64,000 nucleotides of DNA from Cryptomeria japonica (Eukaryota > Streptophyta > Pinopsida > Cupressales > Cupressaceae), in the NCBI RefSeq assembly GCF_030272615.1, contig NC_081413.1, forward strand, positions 102,940,239 to 103,004,238, written 5' to 3'. This document shows positions 1 to 12,668 of this stretch, piece after piece. Numbering within the stretch: the stretch's first letter is position 1; the number at the start of each line of letters is the position of its first letter. The notes below the pieces were generated by a model. That model saw only the letters and a program-made list of their open reading frames with translations, made no database searches and was not told where the DNA came from. The translations under genes were made by a program, and so were the position numbers.

Positions 1-2979
1 GGAGAGGATGCTGAAGCAAATATGCCAAATCACTACTTGCTAATGATTGTTCAGATTTTGAATCCTTCTCTTGCTATCACATTTGATTATGCTTCTTTTA
101 TTGCCGATGCTATCCATGGAGGGTTGATAGGAATAAAGAATGGAAAGGTGGATAGACCTTTTGGATGGTATTCGCTCTTAATGCACCTTTTTCTCTTCAA
201 AGGTGGTGATTATTTTGCTAGTGGACTGGACCTAGTTAAAGAGAAGGAAGGAGAGAAAATGCCAGTACAATTATGGAGTACTGTGTTGTCATGGGACAGA
301 GAGGATGCTAGTTTCCTAAAGTTTGATAAATATTTTGCATCTAAAATAAGGACTCTCCTTTGCTCTGATAACCCAAGAGTCCCCAAAGTTCTTCTGGAAT
401 TCATAAGGCCAAAAGAATTCACAGAGAACATCAAAATTGTTCATAACTGGGGTGACATGTATTTGTATCTAGTCTCCACAGTTTTCAGAGTTTTTGGTTT
501 CAGGGGTACTCTAGGTCCCTCTCAAAGTGGGAATAGCGGAGATCCTTAGGCAAATTGGTTGCCTACAAGAAGCAGAGTTAACAGGCAGAGGCAAAGGGAC
601 TATTTTCCCTGCAGCTACCATAGCCCACCAATTCGTAATTACAAAGGGAGGTTGGAATTGCTTTGAGGATTTCCTCAAACCTTACCATTTATCCACTGCA
701 GTGTCCAGGTGTGCTGATCCAGAGGACTTCTTCAATGGTGTGTTCAGGAAGAAGGTAGCATGCAGAGGTAGGCCTCATCAATTCCAATTTTCTGAAGACC
801 TCATCAGAAATGAATTTGATTTGGGTGAGCAGGAATTAAGGAAAGAAAAGTGGGTGGCTTACAAGAAAGCCTTGGATTTTGTGCATCAATTTGATGCTAG
901 CTATGACCCATTGTCTAGCTTCTTCCCATTGGAAGAAAAAATAAAATTTTTGATTGTTTGTTTTGAAGATGTGATGCAAACACTGAAGGAGAAGAGGGAA
1001 GCTGTGATTAAGAGTAACCCTGAAAAGGCTAGAATGATCCTGAGCAAATCAGCTTCCACCAAAGCAATTCCTCCTGGTGATTACACATTGCACAAGAAAT
1101 CAGGTTACAGTATGCTAGTGCCTACAACAGGGGAGCCCTCCACGTCCAAAGGAAAGAGGAAGGTACAAGATGTCATTCACATCCAGGATAGCCCAAAGAA
1201 GCAAAGGGTGGGGAAGGAAGTGCAATCAGATACACCTTTGTATTCCCCATCCCAATCCCCTATCCATATAGGAGATGAACAAGCAGCAGCCGAATACCTC
1301 TTGCAGTTGGGTAGCTTGGGTGAAATCGCATACACCTATGATGAAGTGGAGGAGGGAATGCCAGAAGAGCCCATTGATGCTGAAATGGACATCACCTCTA
1401 CTGAACTTAAAGGCCAGGAGTGGGATCCTGAGATAAAAAAGGCAAGTAATGCCTTTTTAGCTGATGACAACTTTGTTACATCAGAAGCATTCATGCAGTT
1501 CATTTGGAAACAACATATAAATAGATATAATGCTAGATGTGAGACAAGGAAGGCTGAGCAGCCTGATAAAGACCCAGCCTCAGTGGAGGAAGAAATAAAA
1601 TAGGAGATGATGGAAGAATTCAAAACCATCACTCCTGAACAGGGAAGAGATCTAGTAGCACAAGCTGGAGTGCTCATCTTACCAGAGTGGGATATTGCTG
1701 ATGCTCTGGTGCTAGATGCAGTAAGAAAAGAAACTAAACCCATGGAAGGGGTTACATTCAGTAAGGATAATGCTGCACTAGTTATGTGGTCCCTCAAGAG
1801 AAATGAGGACAAGAAAAGTAAAGACACCCCAGGGTCAAGTCACCTTGGTGGATTGATGGTCAAAAAAGAGTGCAGAGTACAGTGGTAGTAGAGGTTGCTA
1901 GCACTATGCTAGAAACTGCAAAATTCAGTGTTGCAGTGGCTGAAAAGGAAGCCAAAGAAAAGGAGGCCCTCCATATTAAGTTGGAAATAGTTTTGAAGGC
2001 CTACAATAATGCCAAGGAGGAGGTGAGAGGTAAAGATAGCATCATTGCTAGATTACAAAGCCAGTTGATGGGACAACACCAACAAAGTGAGCCTTCAACA
2101 TTGATGATTTCCTCCTCTCCTGCAAGACCTCCACCTACAAGCCCTATCATCAAATTTCCACTATCCCCAGCACCTTCCAGCTCCCAAATGATTGAGATTA
2201 CTCCTCAAGAATTAGAAAACCTGAAACAAGCTCAGGCCTTGTATGCAGGGAAATATGAGGAGAAAGTAAGGGCCACAATCTCCAGTTTTGCAGAGACAAT
2301 AAATGTCTCATTGCTCTACAACAACGTGGGAAATATTATAGAGATATGGAATGAGATGAGAAGAGATAAGGCAATTTTGACACCCATTTTTGACAGATGG
2401 AGACCTAGGGAGCAAGATCTAGAGTTCATGTGTGTATCCTGTGATGAAGCAAGAGCTAATCCCATTATCAAATCCACTTCTGATGTCGGTAAGGTCTTAT
2501 TGCAATTGGCAACAGAAGTGGATAATGTGGATAGAAGGGTTAAATTGCTTAAGAAGGAATACACTGATCAAGTTTGTGAGTTGCTCCCAGGAATTTTTGG
2601 TAATCCGGATCAGTTAAAAGACAAGCAGATATGGCTTAAGGAAATAGAAGCCAAATTGTTAGCAAGGGTCAAAGGAATCATTGATCTTGATGATACTTCT
2701 TTCTTTGTCGTGACAATACAAGAGATAGAAAAAATTAAGTCACATTATGGTTTTCTTAATTCAGAAGTCAACAAACTGAGGAATTCTTGGAAAAGGTTGA
2801 CTAAAAATAAAGATGATGTGATTAATTTTTCATGGCCGACAGAAGAGACATATAATGAGTGGGAAGTTAAATATTCCACCCATGATCCGGAGCAGTTGGA
2901 GAGCGCCCCTGAAAAGATAGAAGAGGTTGCAACCGAACAGCCCATTGAACAAATTGTAGAGGTTGAAAAGAGCACATAA
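1..2979 (+). pseudogene. X1: large retroelement-associated ORF of unknown function (about 1000 codons, 5' end outside window)
   Basis: One ancestral reading frame broken into four pieces. It is open from base 1, shifts frame near 505-530, meets TAG at 1601-1603 (same frame continues), and shifts again near 1835-1870 before ending with TAA at 2977-2979. The first half looks globular and mostly helical. A basic spacer at about 1147-1220 carries KRK, then SPKK-x-R about ten residues later, and resembles a bipartite nuclear-localisation signal; Pro/Ser-rich stretches follow. The last third (1900-2950) is rich in Glu/Lys heptad-like segments, suggesting coiled coils. No protease, integrase, RT or RNase H motif is present. 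The same layout and the same KRK/SPKK spacer recur in ORF2 of NA2 (30163-33503). The function is unknown; I infer an accessory ORF of a polymerase-less retroelement. It could instead be a host gene remnant. Confidence 0.6.
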
Positions 2980-3917
2980 CTGCTTTTACGCAAAAATTGT
3001 AATCTCTTCAATTTTTGAAATAATTGTAACAAACTCTCCTCGAGAAGTCTGAAGCTTTGTGCATCCATGTTGTTATAAATGGATACCAGGACTAGAGGAA
3101 AAGAGGATCACAAGTTTTTTGTAAGAAAACGCTGTAGAAATTTATCTGAGTTTTTTCAAAGTTTAATGAAGAATCAGAATTTCTTGTAATATTTCTTGAA
3201 ATGAATATCAATATACAGGCCATCGGTTTTGAGTAAAGCTATGTGTTGTCTTCAAGTTTGTTCACAAATTTATTTACTGTCTTTATTCTGAATAATCCAG
3301 GGTTGTTTAGTTTAAATGGAATTGCAAAGCAATCTCAGTATAAGTGTTTGTTAGCTTTTCTCTTTAGGAGGGAAATTAAATACGCGGGATCACTCATACC
3401 AGTAAATTCTTTGGAAGGAACTTTGAATTTTGAGGACCATCGCTTAGTCTAGAATGATTGAATTCTTGTATGTGTCAGGCATATATCAGGATTAGTGGAA
3501 ACCAAGCCGACGGGAAGCATGAAGATATATTGTTTCAGGAGTTTTATTTGAGTTCAGGTGACTCTGTAACTTTGGATAAGGCACTGGTATTAATCGAGGT
3601 TGTTTATTGCATACTTTGTTGATCAAAAATGCTGAAGTTAAGTATAGTTTCTATTCTTTGTCTTCAGTTGATTTCAAGGTGAATAAATCCACTGGTTTTC
3701 TGGACTGGTTTGCTGTGGGTTTATTGTTTAAAAGTGTGAAATTAATTCACAAAGGTATACCCACCTAGGCTCTAAGGAAGCCCGAAGTGTAGAAGGTCTA
3801 ATCAAACCTTGTCATATGTTGTCTCTGGAATTTCCTTATCTTTGATGTTTTCTCTGCACCCAGTTTAGACCATATTATCCTAAGGACATTGAAGGGAATC
3901 AAATTTTGAGGACAACA
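2980..3917 (+). other. Non-coding stretch after X1, possible LTR
   Basis: No credible gene. A TATA-like TATAAAT lies at 3074-3080, followed about 100 bases on by T-rich and AATGAATATCAATA-like sequence as seen near the R region of LTRs. The stretch ends in ...GACAACA at 3917, exactly where recognisable copia RT begins. It could be the 3' LTR of the X1-bearing element inserted into Co1. I found no convincing polypurine tract or second copy, so this is tentative. Confidence 0.3.
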
Positions 3918-5323
3918 AAACCAAATGGGTATTTAGAAACAAAATTAATGAAGATGGCAAGGTAATCAAAAATAAAGAAAGGATAGTGTGTAAGGGATAT
4001 TCTCAGAAAGAAGGAATTGATTAAAATGAGACCTTTCCACCGGTAGCTAGAATTGAGGCAGCCAGATTATTTTTGGCCTTTGCAGCACACAAGAACTACA
4101 AAGTATATCAAATGGATATTAAATGTGCATTTCTGAATGGAGATCTTGAAGAGGAAGTTTACATTGAACAACCTGATGGATTTTCTTTGACAGAAAACAA
4201 AGATATGGTTTGCAGGTTAAGGAAAGCTTTGTATGGATTGAAACAAGCTCCAAGAGCTTGGTATGCAAGATTGGATAAGTATCTTTTGAAGATTGGTTTT
4301 TCTAAAGGTAATGCAGACAACAATTTATATTATAAAGTGACTAATGATGACATCTTGGTTATAGAATTTTTTGTTGATGATATAATTTTTGGAGGAGAAG
4401 ATGGATTATGTAAAGACTTTTCTATTAAAATGCAACAAGAATTTGAAATGTCTATGATTGGAGAAATAAAATTATTTTTAGGATTGCAGATTTCTCAGAC
4501 TGATAAAGGTATATTCTTGAGTCAATCCAAGTACTTAAAAGAGTTACTAAATAAATTTGGGATGGAGAACTCTAAACCGATAAGCACACCTATGACTACA
4601 AATGACAAATTATCACTAAGAGATGAATCTACACCTGTTAAATTGACTAGGTACAAATCTATGATAGGAGGTTTACTGTATTTGACACAAACCGGACCTG
4701 ATATTATGAATACAGTATGTATTGTTTCAATATTTCAGAGTAATCCTAGAGAAAATCATGAATCAGTAGTAAAAAGGATTTTTTGGTACCTACAAGGCAC
4801 TATAGATCTTGGATTATGGTATCCTAGAGATGAAAACTTTGAATTATGTGCATATACAGATGCAAATTGGGTAGGAGATTTGGATGATAGAAAAAGCACC
4901 ACCGGCAAAGCATTTTTTCTTGGAAATAGATTGATTTCTTGGTTGAGTAAGAAACAAATTTGTACATCTTTATCAACAACAAAATCAAAATATATTGCAA
5001 TATCAACTAACTGTACACAGGTACTATGGCTTAAGAAAATGTTGGAGGACATAAAGGTAAAATGCAAGGAACCTATTACTATCTACTGAGATAACACTGC
5101 AACAATTGATATATCTAAGAATCTGGAATTACATTCTAAAACCAAACATGTTTCTATCAAACTAAATTTTCTAAGGGAACATGTTGAAGCAAAAGAGATA
5201 AAATTGGTTTATGTGAATACTAAAGAGCAAATTGCAGATATTTTCACTAAACCTCTGCCTAAGGAAACTTTTGAATATCTCAGAGATCAGCTTGGGGTCA
5301 TACCCTTACCGGTAGAGACTTAG
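3918..5323 (+). pseudogene. Co1 reverse transcriptase-RNase H, 5'-truncated (Ty1/copia)
   Basis: C-terminal half of a copia polyprotein. It opens in the RT segment with TKWVF, continues through KGYSQ, YQMD and FLNG (4100-4140) and [11 protein letters not shown] (4230-4265), and reaches the catalytic FVDD at 4370-4381. RNase H follows with DANWVGD, KSTTGKAFFLG and a C-terminal ADIFTKPLPKETFEYL segment, stopping with TAG at 5321-5323. RT copies the element RNA and RNase H removes it. Two in-frame stops kill it: TAA at 4022-4024 and TGA at 5087-5089. Gag, protease and integrase are missing; the break is at about 3917. The 3' untranslated region and 3' LTR follow directly. Confidence 0.9.
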
Positions 5324-5669
5324 GAAGTTGATGATTATCATCAACCAACAGAATTAACAAAGAAATCTTTTATTCCGGCTTTTGATGAGGAAGCTACTTC
5401 TTAGGGGGAGTAGTTGGTATACTAAATTGATTGCTATTTTGTATATGAACTTGGCTTGGTAATAACTTTGGCATTTGATGTCAAAGGGGGAGATATTGGT
5501 ATGGAAAAACACAAGGAAACACATGTTACTCTCACGGGGAGAGATTGATACTTCGGGAGAAGTTTACTTATATTTTGGTAATTATTGGTATTTTGGTATT
5601 TGGCATTTCTGTTTTGGCACTTTGATGGTTTTTCCATCTTGTGTTGCCATCAATGCCAAAGGGGGAGAT
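5324..5669 (+). promoter_or_regulatory. Co1 3' untranslated region with repeated polypurine tracts
   Basis: Three purine runs of the AGGGGGAG type occur at about 5403-5412, 5483-5494 and 5658-5668. The last abuts the LTR start and is the polypurine tract priming plus-strand synthesis. The others look like duplicated or decoy tracts. The phrase around the last two (TGATGTCAAAGGGGGAGA / CAATGCCAAAGGGGGAGA) recurs in Co3, Co4 and NA2. Confidence 0.8.
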
Positions 5670-6726
5670 TGTTGGTATTTTGGTATGGTTTTGTCATTGA
5701 TGCCAACACCTACTAACAATTATCAACTCTGGCACTTTAGAGAATCAGCAACATTCACCGGCAAGCAAATGACTTATGAACAGTCATCGGTATTTGGTAC
5801 ATCGGCAGGATATAATGATCACCAACACTTGGAATGGAATGGAAATCACATGGTTATGTTGAAGACATCATTTGGACACTTTGTCTTGAAGGTTTGTTAA
5901 TTGGCATATTCATATTTGCATATTTGTTGTTACCGACAAATAGGTCCAGGATATACATCGGTAGGTTTATCTTTTCTAGATTAGCATGGCACGCTATGGA
6001 GATGACTTATTATTGTTGTAAATGCATTAAGTCGACATGTTGAATTGGTTATTACATCAGGTATTGTATTGTTTGTAAAATGATTTTATTGTAATATCTT
6101 GTACAACCGACCTACTAAAATTGGTCTTAGGGTATGGTATAAATGTAAGATTTTATTTGTAAGATCAAGTGTGAAATGTGAAAAAGGATTGTGAAAAGTT
6201 ATATGCGAGAATAAGCAGAGCTATACACATAGATATCATTTGAAGATAGAAGAAGGGTTTTTATAAAGACATCAGAACTATACCGATATTGAATCCATCA
6301 TAGAAAGATGCTAACTTAAGCAGTACATTCTTATTGGATTTAACCATCCAATTGTAGTCAGTGTGACTCCCATTTGTGATTGAGCAATGAGCTTTAGGCG
6401 CTTGGCCTTTCTGCATGTGTAGACCCCATTTGTATAGACTTACTATCTGTAGTAGTATCATCTGATTGTGGGTAAGGTTTCCCACCGTGGTTTTTCCCCT
6501 TACAGGGTTTCTACATACAAATATTGGTGTTATGTGTTGTGGATGACTTTGTCTTTTTATTTCATGCATTAATCCTTACTGGTATTGCAATTAACTGTTA
6601 AAACTGTCTACTGACATATTAGACTAGTTTATCGGTATCAAGCATTAAGTTGGTTAAGTTGTTTTTGGTTTGAATTTATTAGACAACTGATTCACCCCCC
6701 CTCTCAGTTGTCTCCGGGACCTAACA
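5670..6726 (+). repeat. Co1 3' LTR
   Basis: Starts TGTTGGTATTTTGG immediately after the polypurine tract and ends ...GGGACCTAACA. The U5 end carries TTCACCCCCCCTCTCAG, and upstream at about 6480-6500 is CACCGTGGTTTTTCCCC...GGGTTT; both modules are shared by the other copia LTRs here. The sequence after it belongs to minus-strand Co2, so Co1 inserted into Co2. The expected target duplicate to the right would be TCTAG (6727-6731); its partner lies outside the window. Confidence 0.85.
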
Positions 6727-6892
6727 TCTAGTACTGTTCTCCTAGGGATCTTAGATAGAGTTTCATTATTCCACACCATAATATGTAATTCTCCTTAGAG
6801 AACTTAGGACCCTCCTTATGCATCATCTTGGATATTTCCTAAAGTTGATTATGCTTCTTCTAATTCTAAGGATCTGATGCTCTGATACCAAT
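6727..6892 (-). pseudogene. Co2 gag N-terminal remnant with primer-binding site
   Basis: Read on the minus strand, a primer-binding site matching initiator-Met tRNA (complement of GCTCTGATACCA, 6879-6890) follows the LTR end. About 60 bases later comes a short gag start with the copia-like NYILW...MKLYLRSLG pattern. It is cut at 6727 by the end of the Co1 LTR, so only some 30 codons survive. Copia Gag forms the particle that packages element RNA; this scrap cannot function. Confidence 0.65.
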
Positions 6893-8573
6893 TGTTAGTC
6901 CCAACTGGTGCTGAGAGGGGAGGGGTGAATCAACACTTGATCAAATCTTCACAATTAAACTTTTAACTTAAATCTGCATTCATCTAATATCCAACAATAT
7001 ACTTAATCATTGAAGTAAAATATGCAAGCATGAAAAGTTGACAGTGACACCAAGAAGTTATCTTGTGGAAACCCAAATGGGAGAAAACCATGGTGTGAGT
7101 AGGAACTCATAAAATCTGTACTATTTTGAAGTACGCCCAATGAGGAGCCATTCCTGTTAGGAGATAACAAAGACACTATTAGGTGCCACCCAGTTAAGGG
7201 ATTTTGTTCAAGACTGGTTAGTGCCTTTACCTTGTTAAAGGTAGCCTGGTTAAAGGATTTTAGAACATCAATTAAGATGTCACCCGATTAAGGGATTTTA
7301 CAAAAGAGATCTATTAAATTCCACCCGGTTAAGGGATTTATATTGCAGTGGTTAGAAAGCAACAAATGGATGATCTACTGAATTAGCTACTAATAGATTC
7401 CTCAGATCTCAATATGCATCACACTCAATCCATACTGGTTGTGTCTTCTTTGCACAACATCAGTTTTCTTCTTACACCTTTGGGTCTTCACTTAGCTAGT
7501 CGCCTATCCCTCAGCACTGCACTCTGCCGATCCTCTGACCTTTGGCTCTACACTCTGTCGGTCCTCTGACCTTCAACTATGCACTCTGTCGATCCTCTAA
7601 CCTTCAGCTCCACACTCTACTGGTTCTCTTTCTGTCAACTCTGCACTTAGTCGATCTACTCTGCTAAAACCTCTTAGCACTTCCTCTCTCTCTGATCTTC
7701 ACTTTGGATCACCTTCAACAAGATCTTCTTGTTGCAAATTTCACGATCAAAAATTTCTGAATGAACTCAAGAACACTTTATACATTTTCTACCAACACTT
7801 TCAGTTGTTCCCTCAATCAAAGCAATCATGGATTTTAGAAGATTTCAAATTTAAAATCTCCCACTCTTTCTTTGCGTGCCTTACAACAATTCTGCCAAGT
7901 GTTCAACAAATTTTGCCACCACATCTCCCAAATATAGTAACTTCTGGGTCATGTTCTGTTAATTAAGTGTGAACCAGAAAATCCATAGGTAATCATGTTT
8001 GACTGCATGATAACTAAATTTGACCTTACCAACAAGTGATTTGGCGTAGACATAAGCTCACCAACTCATCTTTTGCCACCGCAACTGAATAACCGATCAC
8101 CACTCCAAAATTTATGGTGATCACCTATCTTCTTTCTGTCATACTAGTGTAATAGTATGCCACTGCACTTCTATATTACCGGTTCATCCTTTGATTGCCA
8201 ATTTGTTGTGCTAGCATCAAGTATCTTCCCCTGTTTGCTAATGAGATTCTAGTTTGCATACAACTTCAAGTTTTATTTCCTGAGGCACCTTTTATGACTT
8301 CATCATCATCAAAGTGACCAATCTTCCTGAAGGTCAGACCGGTTGTCTTAGTCTTTTCTTTCCTTGAGATGATTGATCCTTTGATCATTCGTTACCAATG
8401 TTATTTCTATGTGTTTGTAAGTCATCACTTTTGCTTACTGAAAAACACCACTCTACCTATACCACTTCACCAGTTAGTGTCTTCACCGGTAAGTGTTGGA
8501 CATCAATGAGAAATCTTAGTACATATATTAGTTCTTTGGATTGATTGGTTTTGTCAATGCCAACAATCCAACA
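6893..8573 (-). repeat. Co2 5' LTR (minus strand)
   Basis: Bounded by TGTTAG at 6893 (next to the primer site) and ...CCAACAATCCAACA at 8573; the true end may be 8565. Near 6905 is the GAGAGGGG..GGTGAATCA module, near 7069 the GTGGAAACCCAAATGGGA module, and at 7186-7340 four spaced copies of a CCYRGTTAAGGGATTT motif. T/C-rich tandem-like text (CTCTGCCGATCCTCTGACCTT variants) fills 7510-7680. No coding content. Confidence 0.75.
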
Positions 8574-9239
8574 ATCCCACGAGACCACCTAACTGCTTCC
8601 AATGTGTTGCAGGATAAGAGAAAAGCTTCTCCGCTTTGGACTTCTCTTGTTCCGCAGTCCTCTCCCATGGACTTTATGTAAACCCATCAAACACTTAGCC
8701 AACTCAGGCCCACCATGCCTTAGACTTCCTTATGCTAATGTCTTTATTACTCCTTGGGATAAGAAAAAAGCTTATCATTATTTCTTCCCACAGGGTCTTT
8801 GTTGCATCTATCTTACTTCATGGGATAAGGGAAAAGCCCTGCCTTTGTTGATTTTCTTATCCTATGTGTCACTAATGTGTTCTTTGTTTTACCTTTATTT
8901 TCTTATCCCACGGGAACACGCGGGATAAGAAAGTCTTAGTTTTCTTTTGTTCTCTTATCCCGCGGGACCTTATGTCGTGATAACATTTTTCCTTGCTCCC
9001 TGTTAAGGTTGGCACAAAAATTGCCAACATTTCTAGTGACTCAACAAGGATGGAAATCCTTCTTGACACATTGATCAGTAGCCTTGAAGTCCATTGGGCA
9101 CAGAGTCAAAACTTGAAACAAAAAGATACTCTGCCCCTACAAAAGTCAAAACTTTTCTATTTTGGAGAATAGCCTGTGCACACACACTTTTTGGAAAGAA
9201 GAAGAACATAAATTACAGTACTTACAAAAAAAGTTGCAA
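8574..9239. other. Gy1 3' region, non-coding
   Basis: No supportable gene; the open frames here have no recognisable domain. Position suggests it is the tail of minus-strand Gy1 after its integrase. It contains four or more copies of a GGGATAAG/CTTATCCC word between 8755 and 8965, including a hairpin with 10-11 bp arms (8900-8909 and 8922-8932). Confidence 0.45.
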
Positions 9240-9470
9240 CAAAAACCCCTTAAGTGCATGCTTTAAGGTGAATCCCATTCACCGCAATGGGGAGATCTTC
9301 CCCATTCAACCTGGCTCACTTGAAAGAATTAGCCTCCCTGCAACCTATAATTACATAGGGACCACTCCATATTTTATCAAATTTTGAGTGCCTCTTAGGT
9401 TTTTCTCTATCAACATCCCATTTTAGGAAAAAATATGTGACTTGGAAGGTCCTCAACTTGGATCTCCTAT
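9240..9470 (-). pseudogene. Gy1 integrase C-terminal domain (GPY/F), severed
   Basis: Minus-strand translation gives KWDVDREK, then a KFDKIWSGPYVI segment, then a LNGEDLP..VNGIHLK segment. This is the GPY/F-type end of a gypsy integrase, thought to help bind target DNA or multimerise. One in-frame stop lies between the two segments. The reading frame resumes on the far side of the 28-kb Gy2 insertion at 37803, where the preceding integrase residues end in MKRYFDR. The two halves join cleanly at the target duplication CCTAT, so this is one gene split by an insertion. Confidence 0.8.
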
Positions 9471-10400
9471 TATAGTGTCATAAGATTGTGACCCTTGTAA
9501 GTTTAACCACATTTGGGGTCCTCACCTTGGTGACAGAATCTCCTTCCCTAACCGGGACCTATTTCTACATTTCCAACCCTTCTCCTTTCCTCCTTTATAT
9601 CTTGTGGCTTCTTTGTATCCTATCTAGGTCCCAAAATAGGGTAGGACAAGGGCATGGTGCCCTTATCCCCCTTAGGACAAGGGCATGGCACCCTTGTCCC
9701 CCCTAAGATAGTGTGTTGGCATTTGTATAAAGATTGCATTAATGAGTTTAAGTATTGTTATTGATGTCAATTGTAACTGATAGTGAAGTTGTTATGCAAC
9801 CCGTAGTTGAGTAAGTGATGGAAGCCAATATTACTATTGAAGTAGTGAGATCAATCGGTAACCCTACCTATTGATATGCCAAAACCTAACAGATGGAGCT
9901 TGGTGAATTGGTTGTGTTGATTTATGATCAAATGGTGATCAATGATGATTATGCCATGTATGCATGATCCATGTGATGGGTTTCAAGTGATTTTTGGAAT
10001 GTAGAGATAATGGTTTTATCTTGGGAATGAGCGAGTACATTGCATGAAGTGGAAACCATGCGATGAGTTATAGGAATCGATGGGCGGTGATCAAGGAGCG
10101 GTCAAGGTTGCCTTGTACAATGTGCTGATGATTGCTATGTGATCAAATGGTCATGTTTGAACTGATTTGTTTGTAATCTCTATGAGATCTTAGGATTGTG
10201 ATGTGTTATTGACCTATTGTTTTGCTTATAAGGTCGATGGGTTGTTTTGTTGTAGTGTTGACAATTTTGGTTAAGTGTCAGTGTGATTGATTGCTGAATC
10301 AGAAGGAGTATCTGCAGTATGTTTGAAGGTAGATAGGAGCATGAAAATGATATGATCAAGTAGAGTAGTGCTATTTACTAGATTAACAAACCCCTGTTGT

Positions 10401-11493
10401 TGTTGGCAATATGGAGGAATTGATTATGTGTTGCATTGATGTTTTGTCATTGATGTCAACACTAGCTGTTATGGTTGGTTACCAGCAAATAGGTTTTGGT
10501 TACCGATAGAAGATCCTGTCTTACTAGTAAGGGTTTAAGGTTTAACTGATAGAGATTTTACTAAGAATCTTTGACAGAATGCATAAGTGGTGTTGGTGTG
10601 GCTTTTAGATGGAATTTGGGATACAGAAGGTGATCCTTGATTGTGGCTCAATTGATTGAAGACATCACTTTGGCATGGTGGACCTAGATTAGGTCTGGTA
10701 CCTATCTAGGTTATGGACAGATATCATGTTAATGTGTTCTCTACATGTTACCAAGATTTTCTGAATTGATTATTGTTGTTTTGGTCGAAATACGACATGG
10801 CATATCATTGTAATATGGATGTATGTAATGATCTTATTATAATATCTTTCAGGTGGCCGACCTAATTGGTATAGGCCTTAGGGTTTGTATAAATTGATGT
10901 AAGATCTCATTATAGATCATGGTATGGGAATGAAATGTGTATCGTGGATGTGGAATGATATATCATATGCAAAGGATATTTGGTTGATCATAGGTGATCG
11001 AATTGGGTTTAAGTAAGAGGTCAAAGGCCTCTAGTATTAAGCTTAATTGGGACTCTAATCAGGCATGGTAGATGCTATCTTTGGCAGTTCATTCTTCTAG
11101 ATTTTTGTCCAATTATTTTGAGGTGGTTATAACCTCTACGTAGTCAGTAAGACTCATTGCTCTAGGTAGTGTGCCTTCCTACATGTGCAGGCCCCTCATT
11201 CTATCACATACTTTCTGCAAAAGTATCATCTGACTGTGGGTAGGATTCTCACCGTGGTTTTTCCCTTTTCTGGGTTTTCCATGTACAAATCATGGTGTTA
11301 TGTGGTATGGTTACTTTGTGTTAATTCTCTATTTTATTCTTAATTTTTATTGCTTACCGGTATCTATTTCTTATATTTCAGTATTCAATGTTCATGTGCT
11401 CCAGTTAAAGGTTATAAAGTGGTTTGATTAATATAATATATTAACAATTGATTCACTCCCCCCACTCTCAATTGTTCATTGGTTATCGTAATA
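10401..11493 (+). repeat. Co3 5' LTR
   Basis: Starts TGTTGGCAATATGGAGG and ends near ...TTATCGTAATA, where the usual CA end has mutated. It matches the 3' LTR at 16022-17125 along its length. The shared modules CACCGTGGTTTTTCCC (about 11247) and TTCACTCCCCCCACTCTCA (about 11452) are present. About 120 bp of leader, with the primer-binding site, seem deleted just downstream. Confidence 0.85.
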
Positions 11494-11519
11494 CTTAAAA
11501 TCCATCGACAACCATTTTC

Positions 11520-12668
11520 AGAAGAGAAATCCCTAAGCTTGATGGAACAAATTATGGGATATGGAAAATCTGAATGGAGACTCATCTTAGATGTCTTGGA
11601 AAGGATATTTGGGAGATCACTGAGAAAGGATATTCACCTTATGATCTGGCATCTTGCAATCCTGCTCCTGCAGACCTGGACAAGAATATTGAAAATGATT
11701 GCAGAGCTAGAGAAGCCCTCTTGTGTGCACTTACTGATCAGCAAATCATGGGATTGACTGAGAAATCATCGGTAAAGGTTATGTGGGATAAATTGTAAAC
11801 TCTGAATGAAGGTGATTCTACTATCAAAATTGCTAAACTTGATGGTTATCGGGTAAGGTATGAGAACTTGAAGATGGAAGATAATGAAAGAATTGCTACA
11901 TTTATGGAAAGAGTAAATGAGATTGTCATGGGAATTCAATGTTGTGGAGGATCTTTGAGTGAAGATGAAATAGTTTCTAAATTCTTGAGAGCCCTTCCAC
12001 CGGCTTACAAGATGAAGGCAACTACAATTAATGAACTGAGAACAATGGCAAACACTATAGTTAACAAAGACATTCTGATTGGGAAATTATCTTCTTTTGA
12101 GCTTGAAGAATTTGGACCTTCTGGAGCTGCAAAGTCCGAACCTATTTTTCATGCATCATCATCTACCAACAAAAGTGATTGGAAATCCTTATATGCAAAA
12201 GAATTGGAAGATATGAGGAAAGAGGATGAATAATTTGAGCAACTTGAATCCTTATTTGCTAGAAGACTACCTAAAGGACCAACATGAAGTGTGTATGAAG
12301 GAAAAGAACCTTTTAAATGTTTTTCATGTAATAAGATTAGTCATTTTGCATCTAGATGTCTTGAAAGGAATGCAAGATTTGAAGAAAGAGTTAAGAAATC
12401 ATTTAAGCCTAATCAGAACAGATATAGATTCAAGAAAAGTAAACAATGCTACATAGAAGATGAGGAAGGAGTAACTGATGACTCTGAGGATGAACTGGTA
12501 GCAGACTCTGCTAGTGGATCTGGTAATGGAAAGGAATGGGTGTTCTATGCTTTAAAGGAAAATGAACAAGAACTAGCTATTGAGAGTGAAGAAAAGGCCC
12601 TAGCAGCAAAAGTTGAAGACAAGGATGAATGGGTAATTGATAGTGTCACATCATATGACTGGAGATAA
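11520..12668 (+). pseudogene. Co3 Gag (copia, zinc-knuckle nucleocapsid), degraded
   Basis: One frame runs through with internal stops at 11796, about 12231 and about 12282. It opens with the copia pattern PKLDGTNYGIW and continues with LRCLGKDIWEI and LRALPPAY, which is the capsid-like UBN2-type region. A CCHC zinc knuckle CFSCNKISHFASRC follows at 12318-12359, then an acidic linker (EDEEGVTDDSEDE) to the protease. Gag forms the cytoplasmic particle and binds element RNA. The acidic linker is where Co4 carries a large Asp-codon expansion. The protease start is in this frame as DSV instead of DSG near 12640. Confidence 0.88.

Noticed and set aside
7180-7345. CRISPR-like array from the four spaced GTTAAGGGATTT words
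   Set aside because: Words are degenerate, spacing is irregular, the setting is a plant LTR, and no cas genes exist.
8602-8928. 108-codon plus-strand open frame
   Set aside because: No recognisable domain and it lies in the tail of an opposite-strand gypsy element with repeated words.
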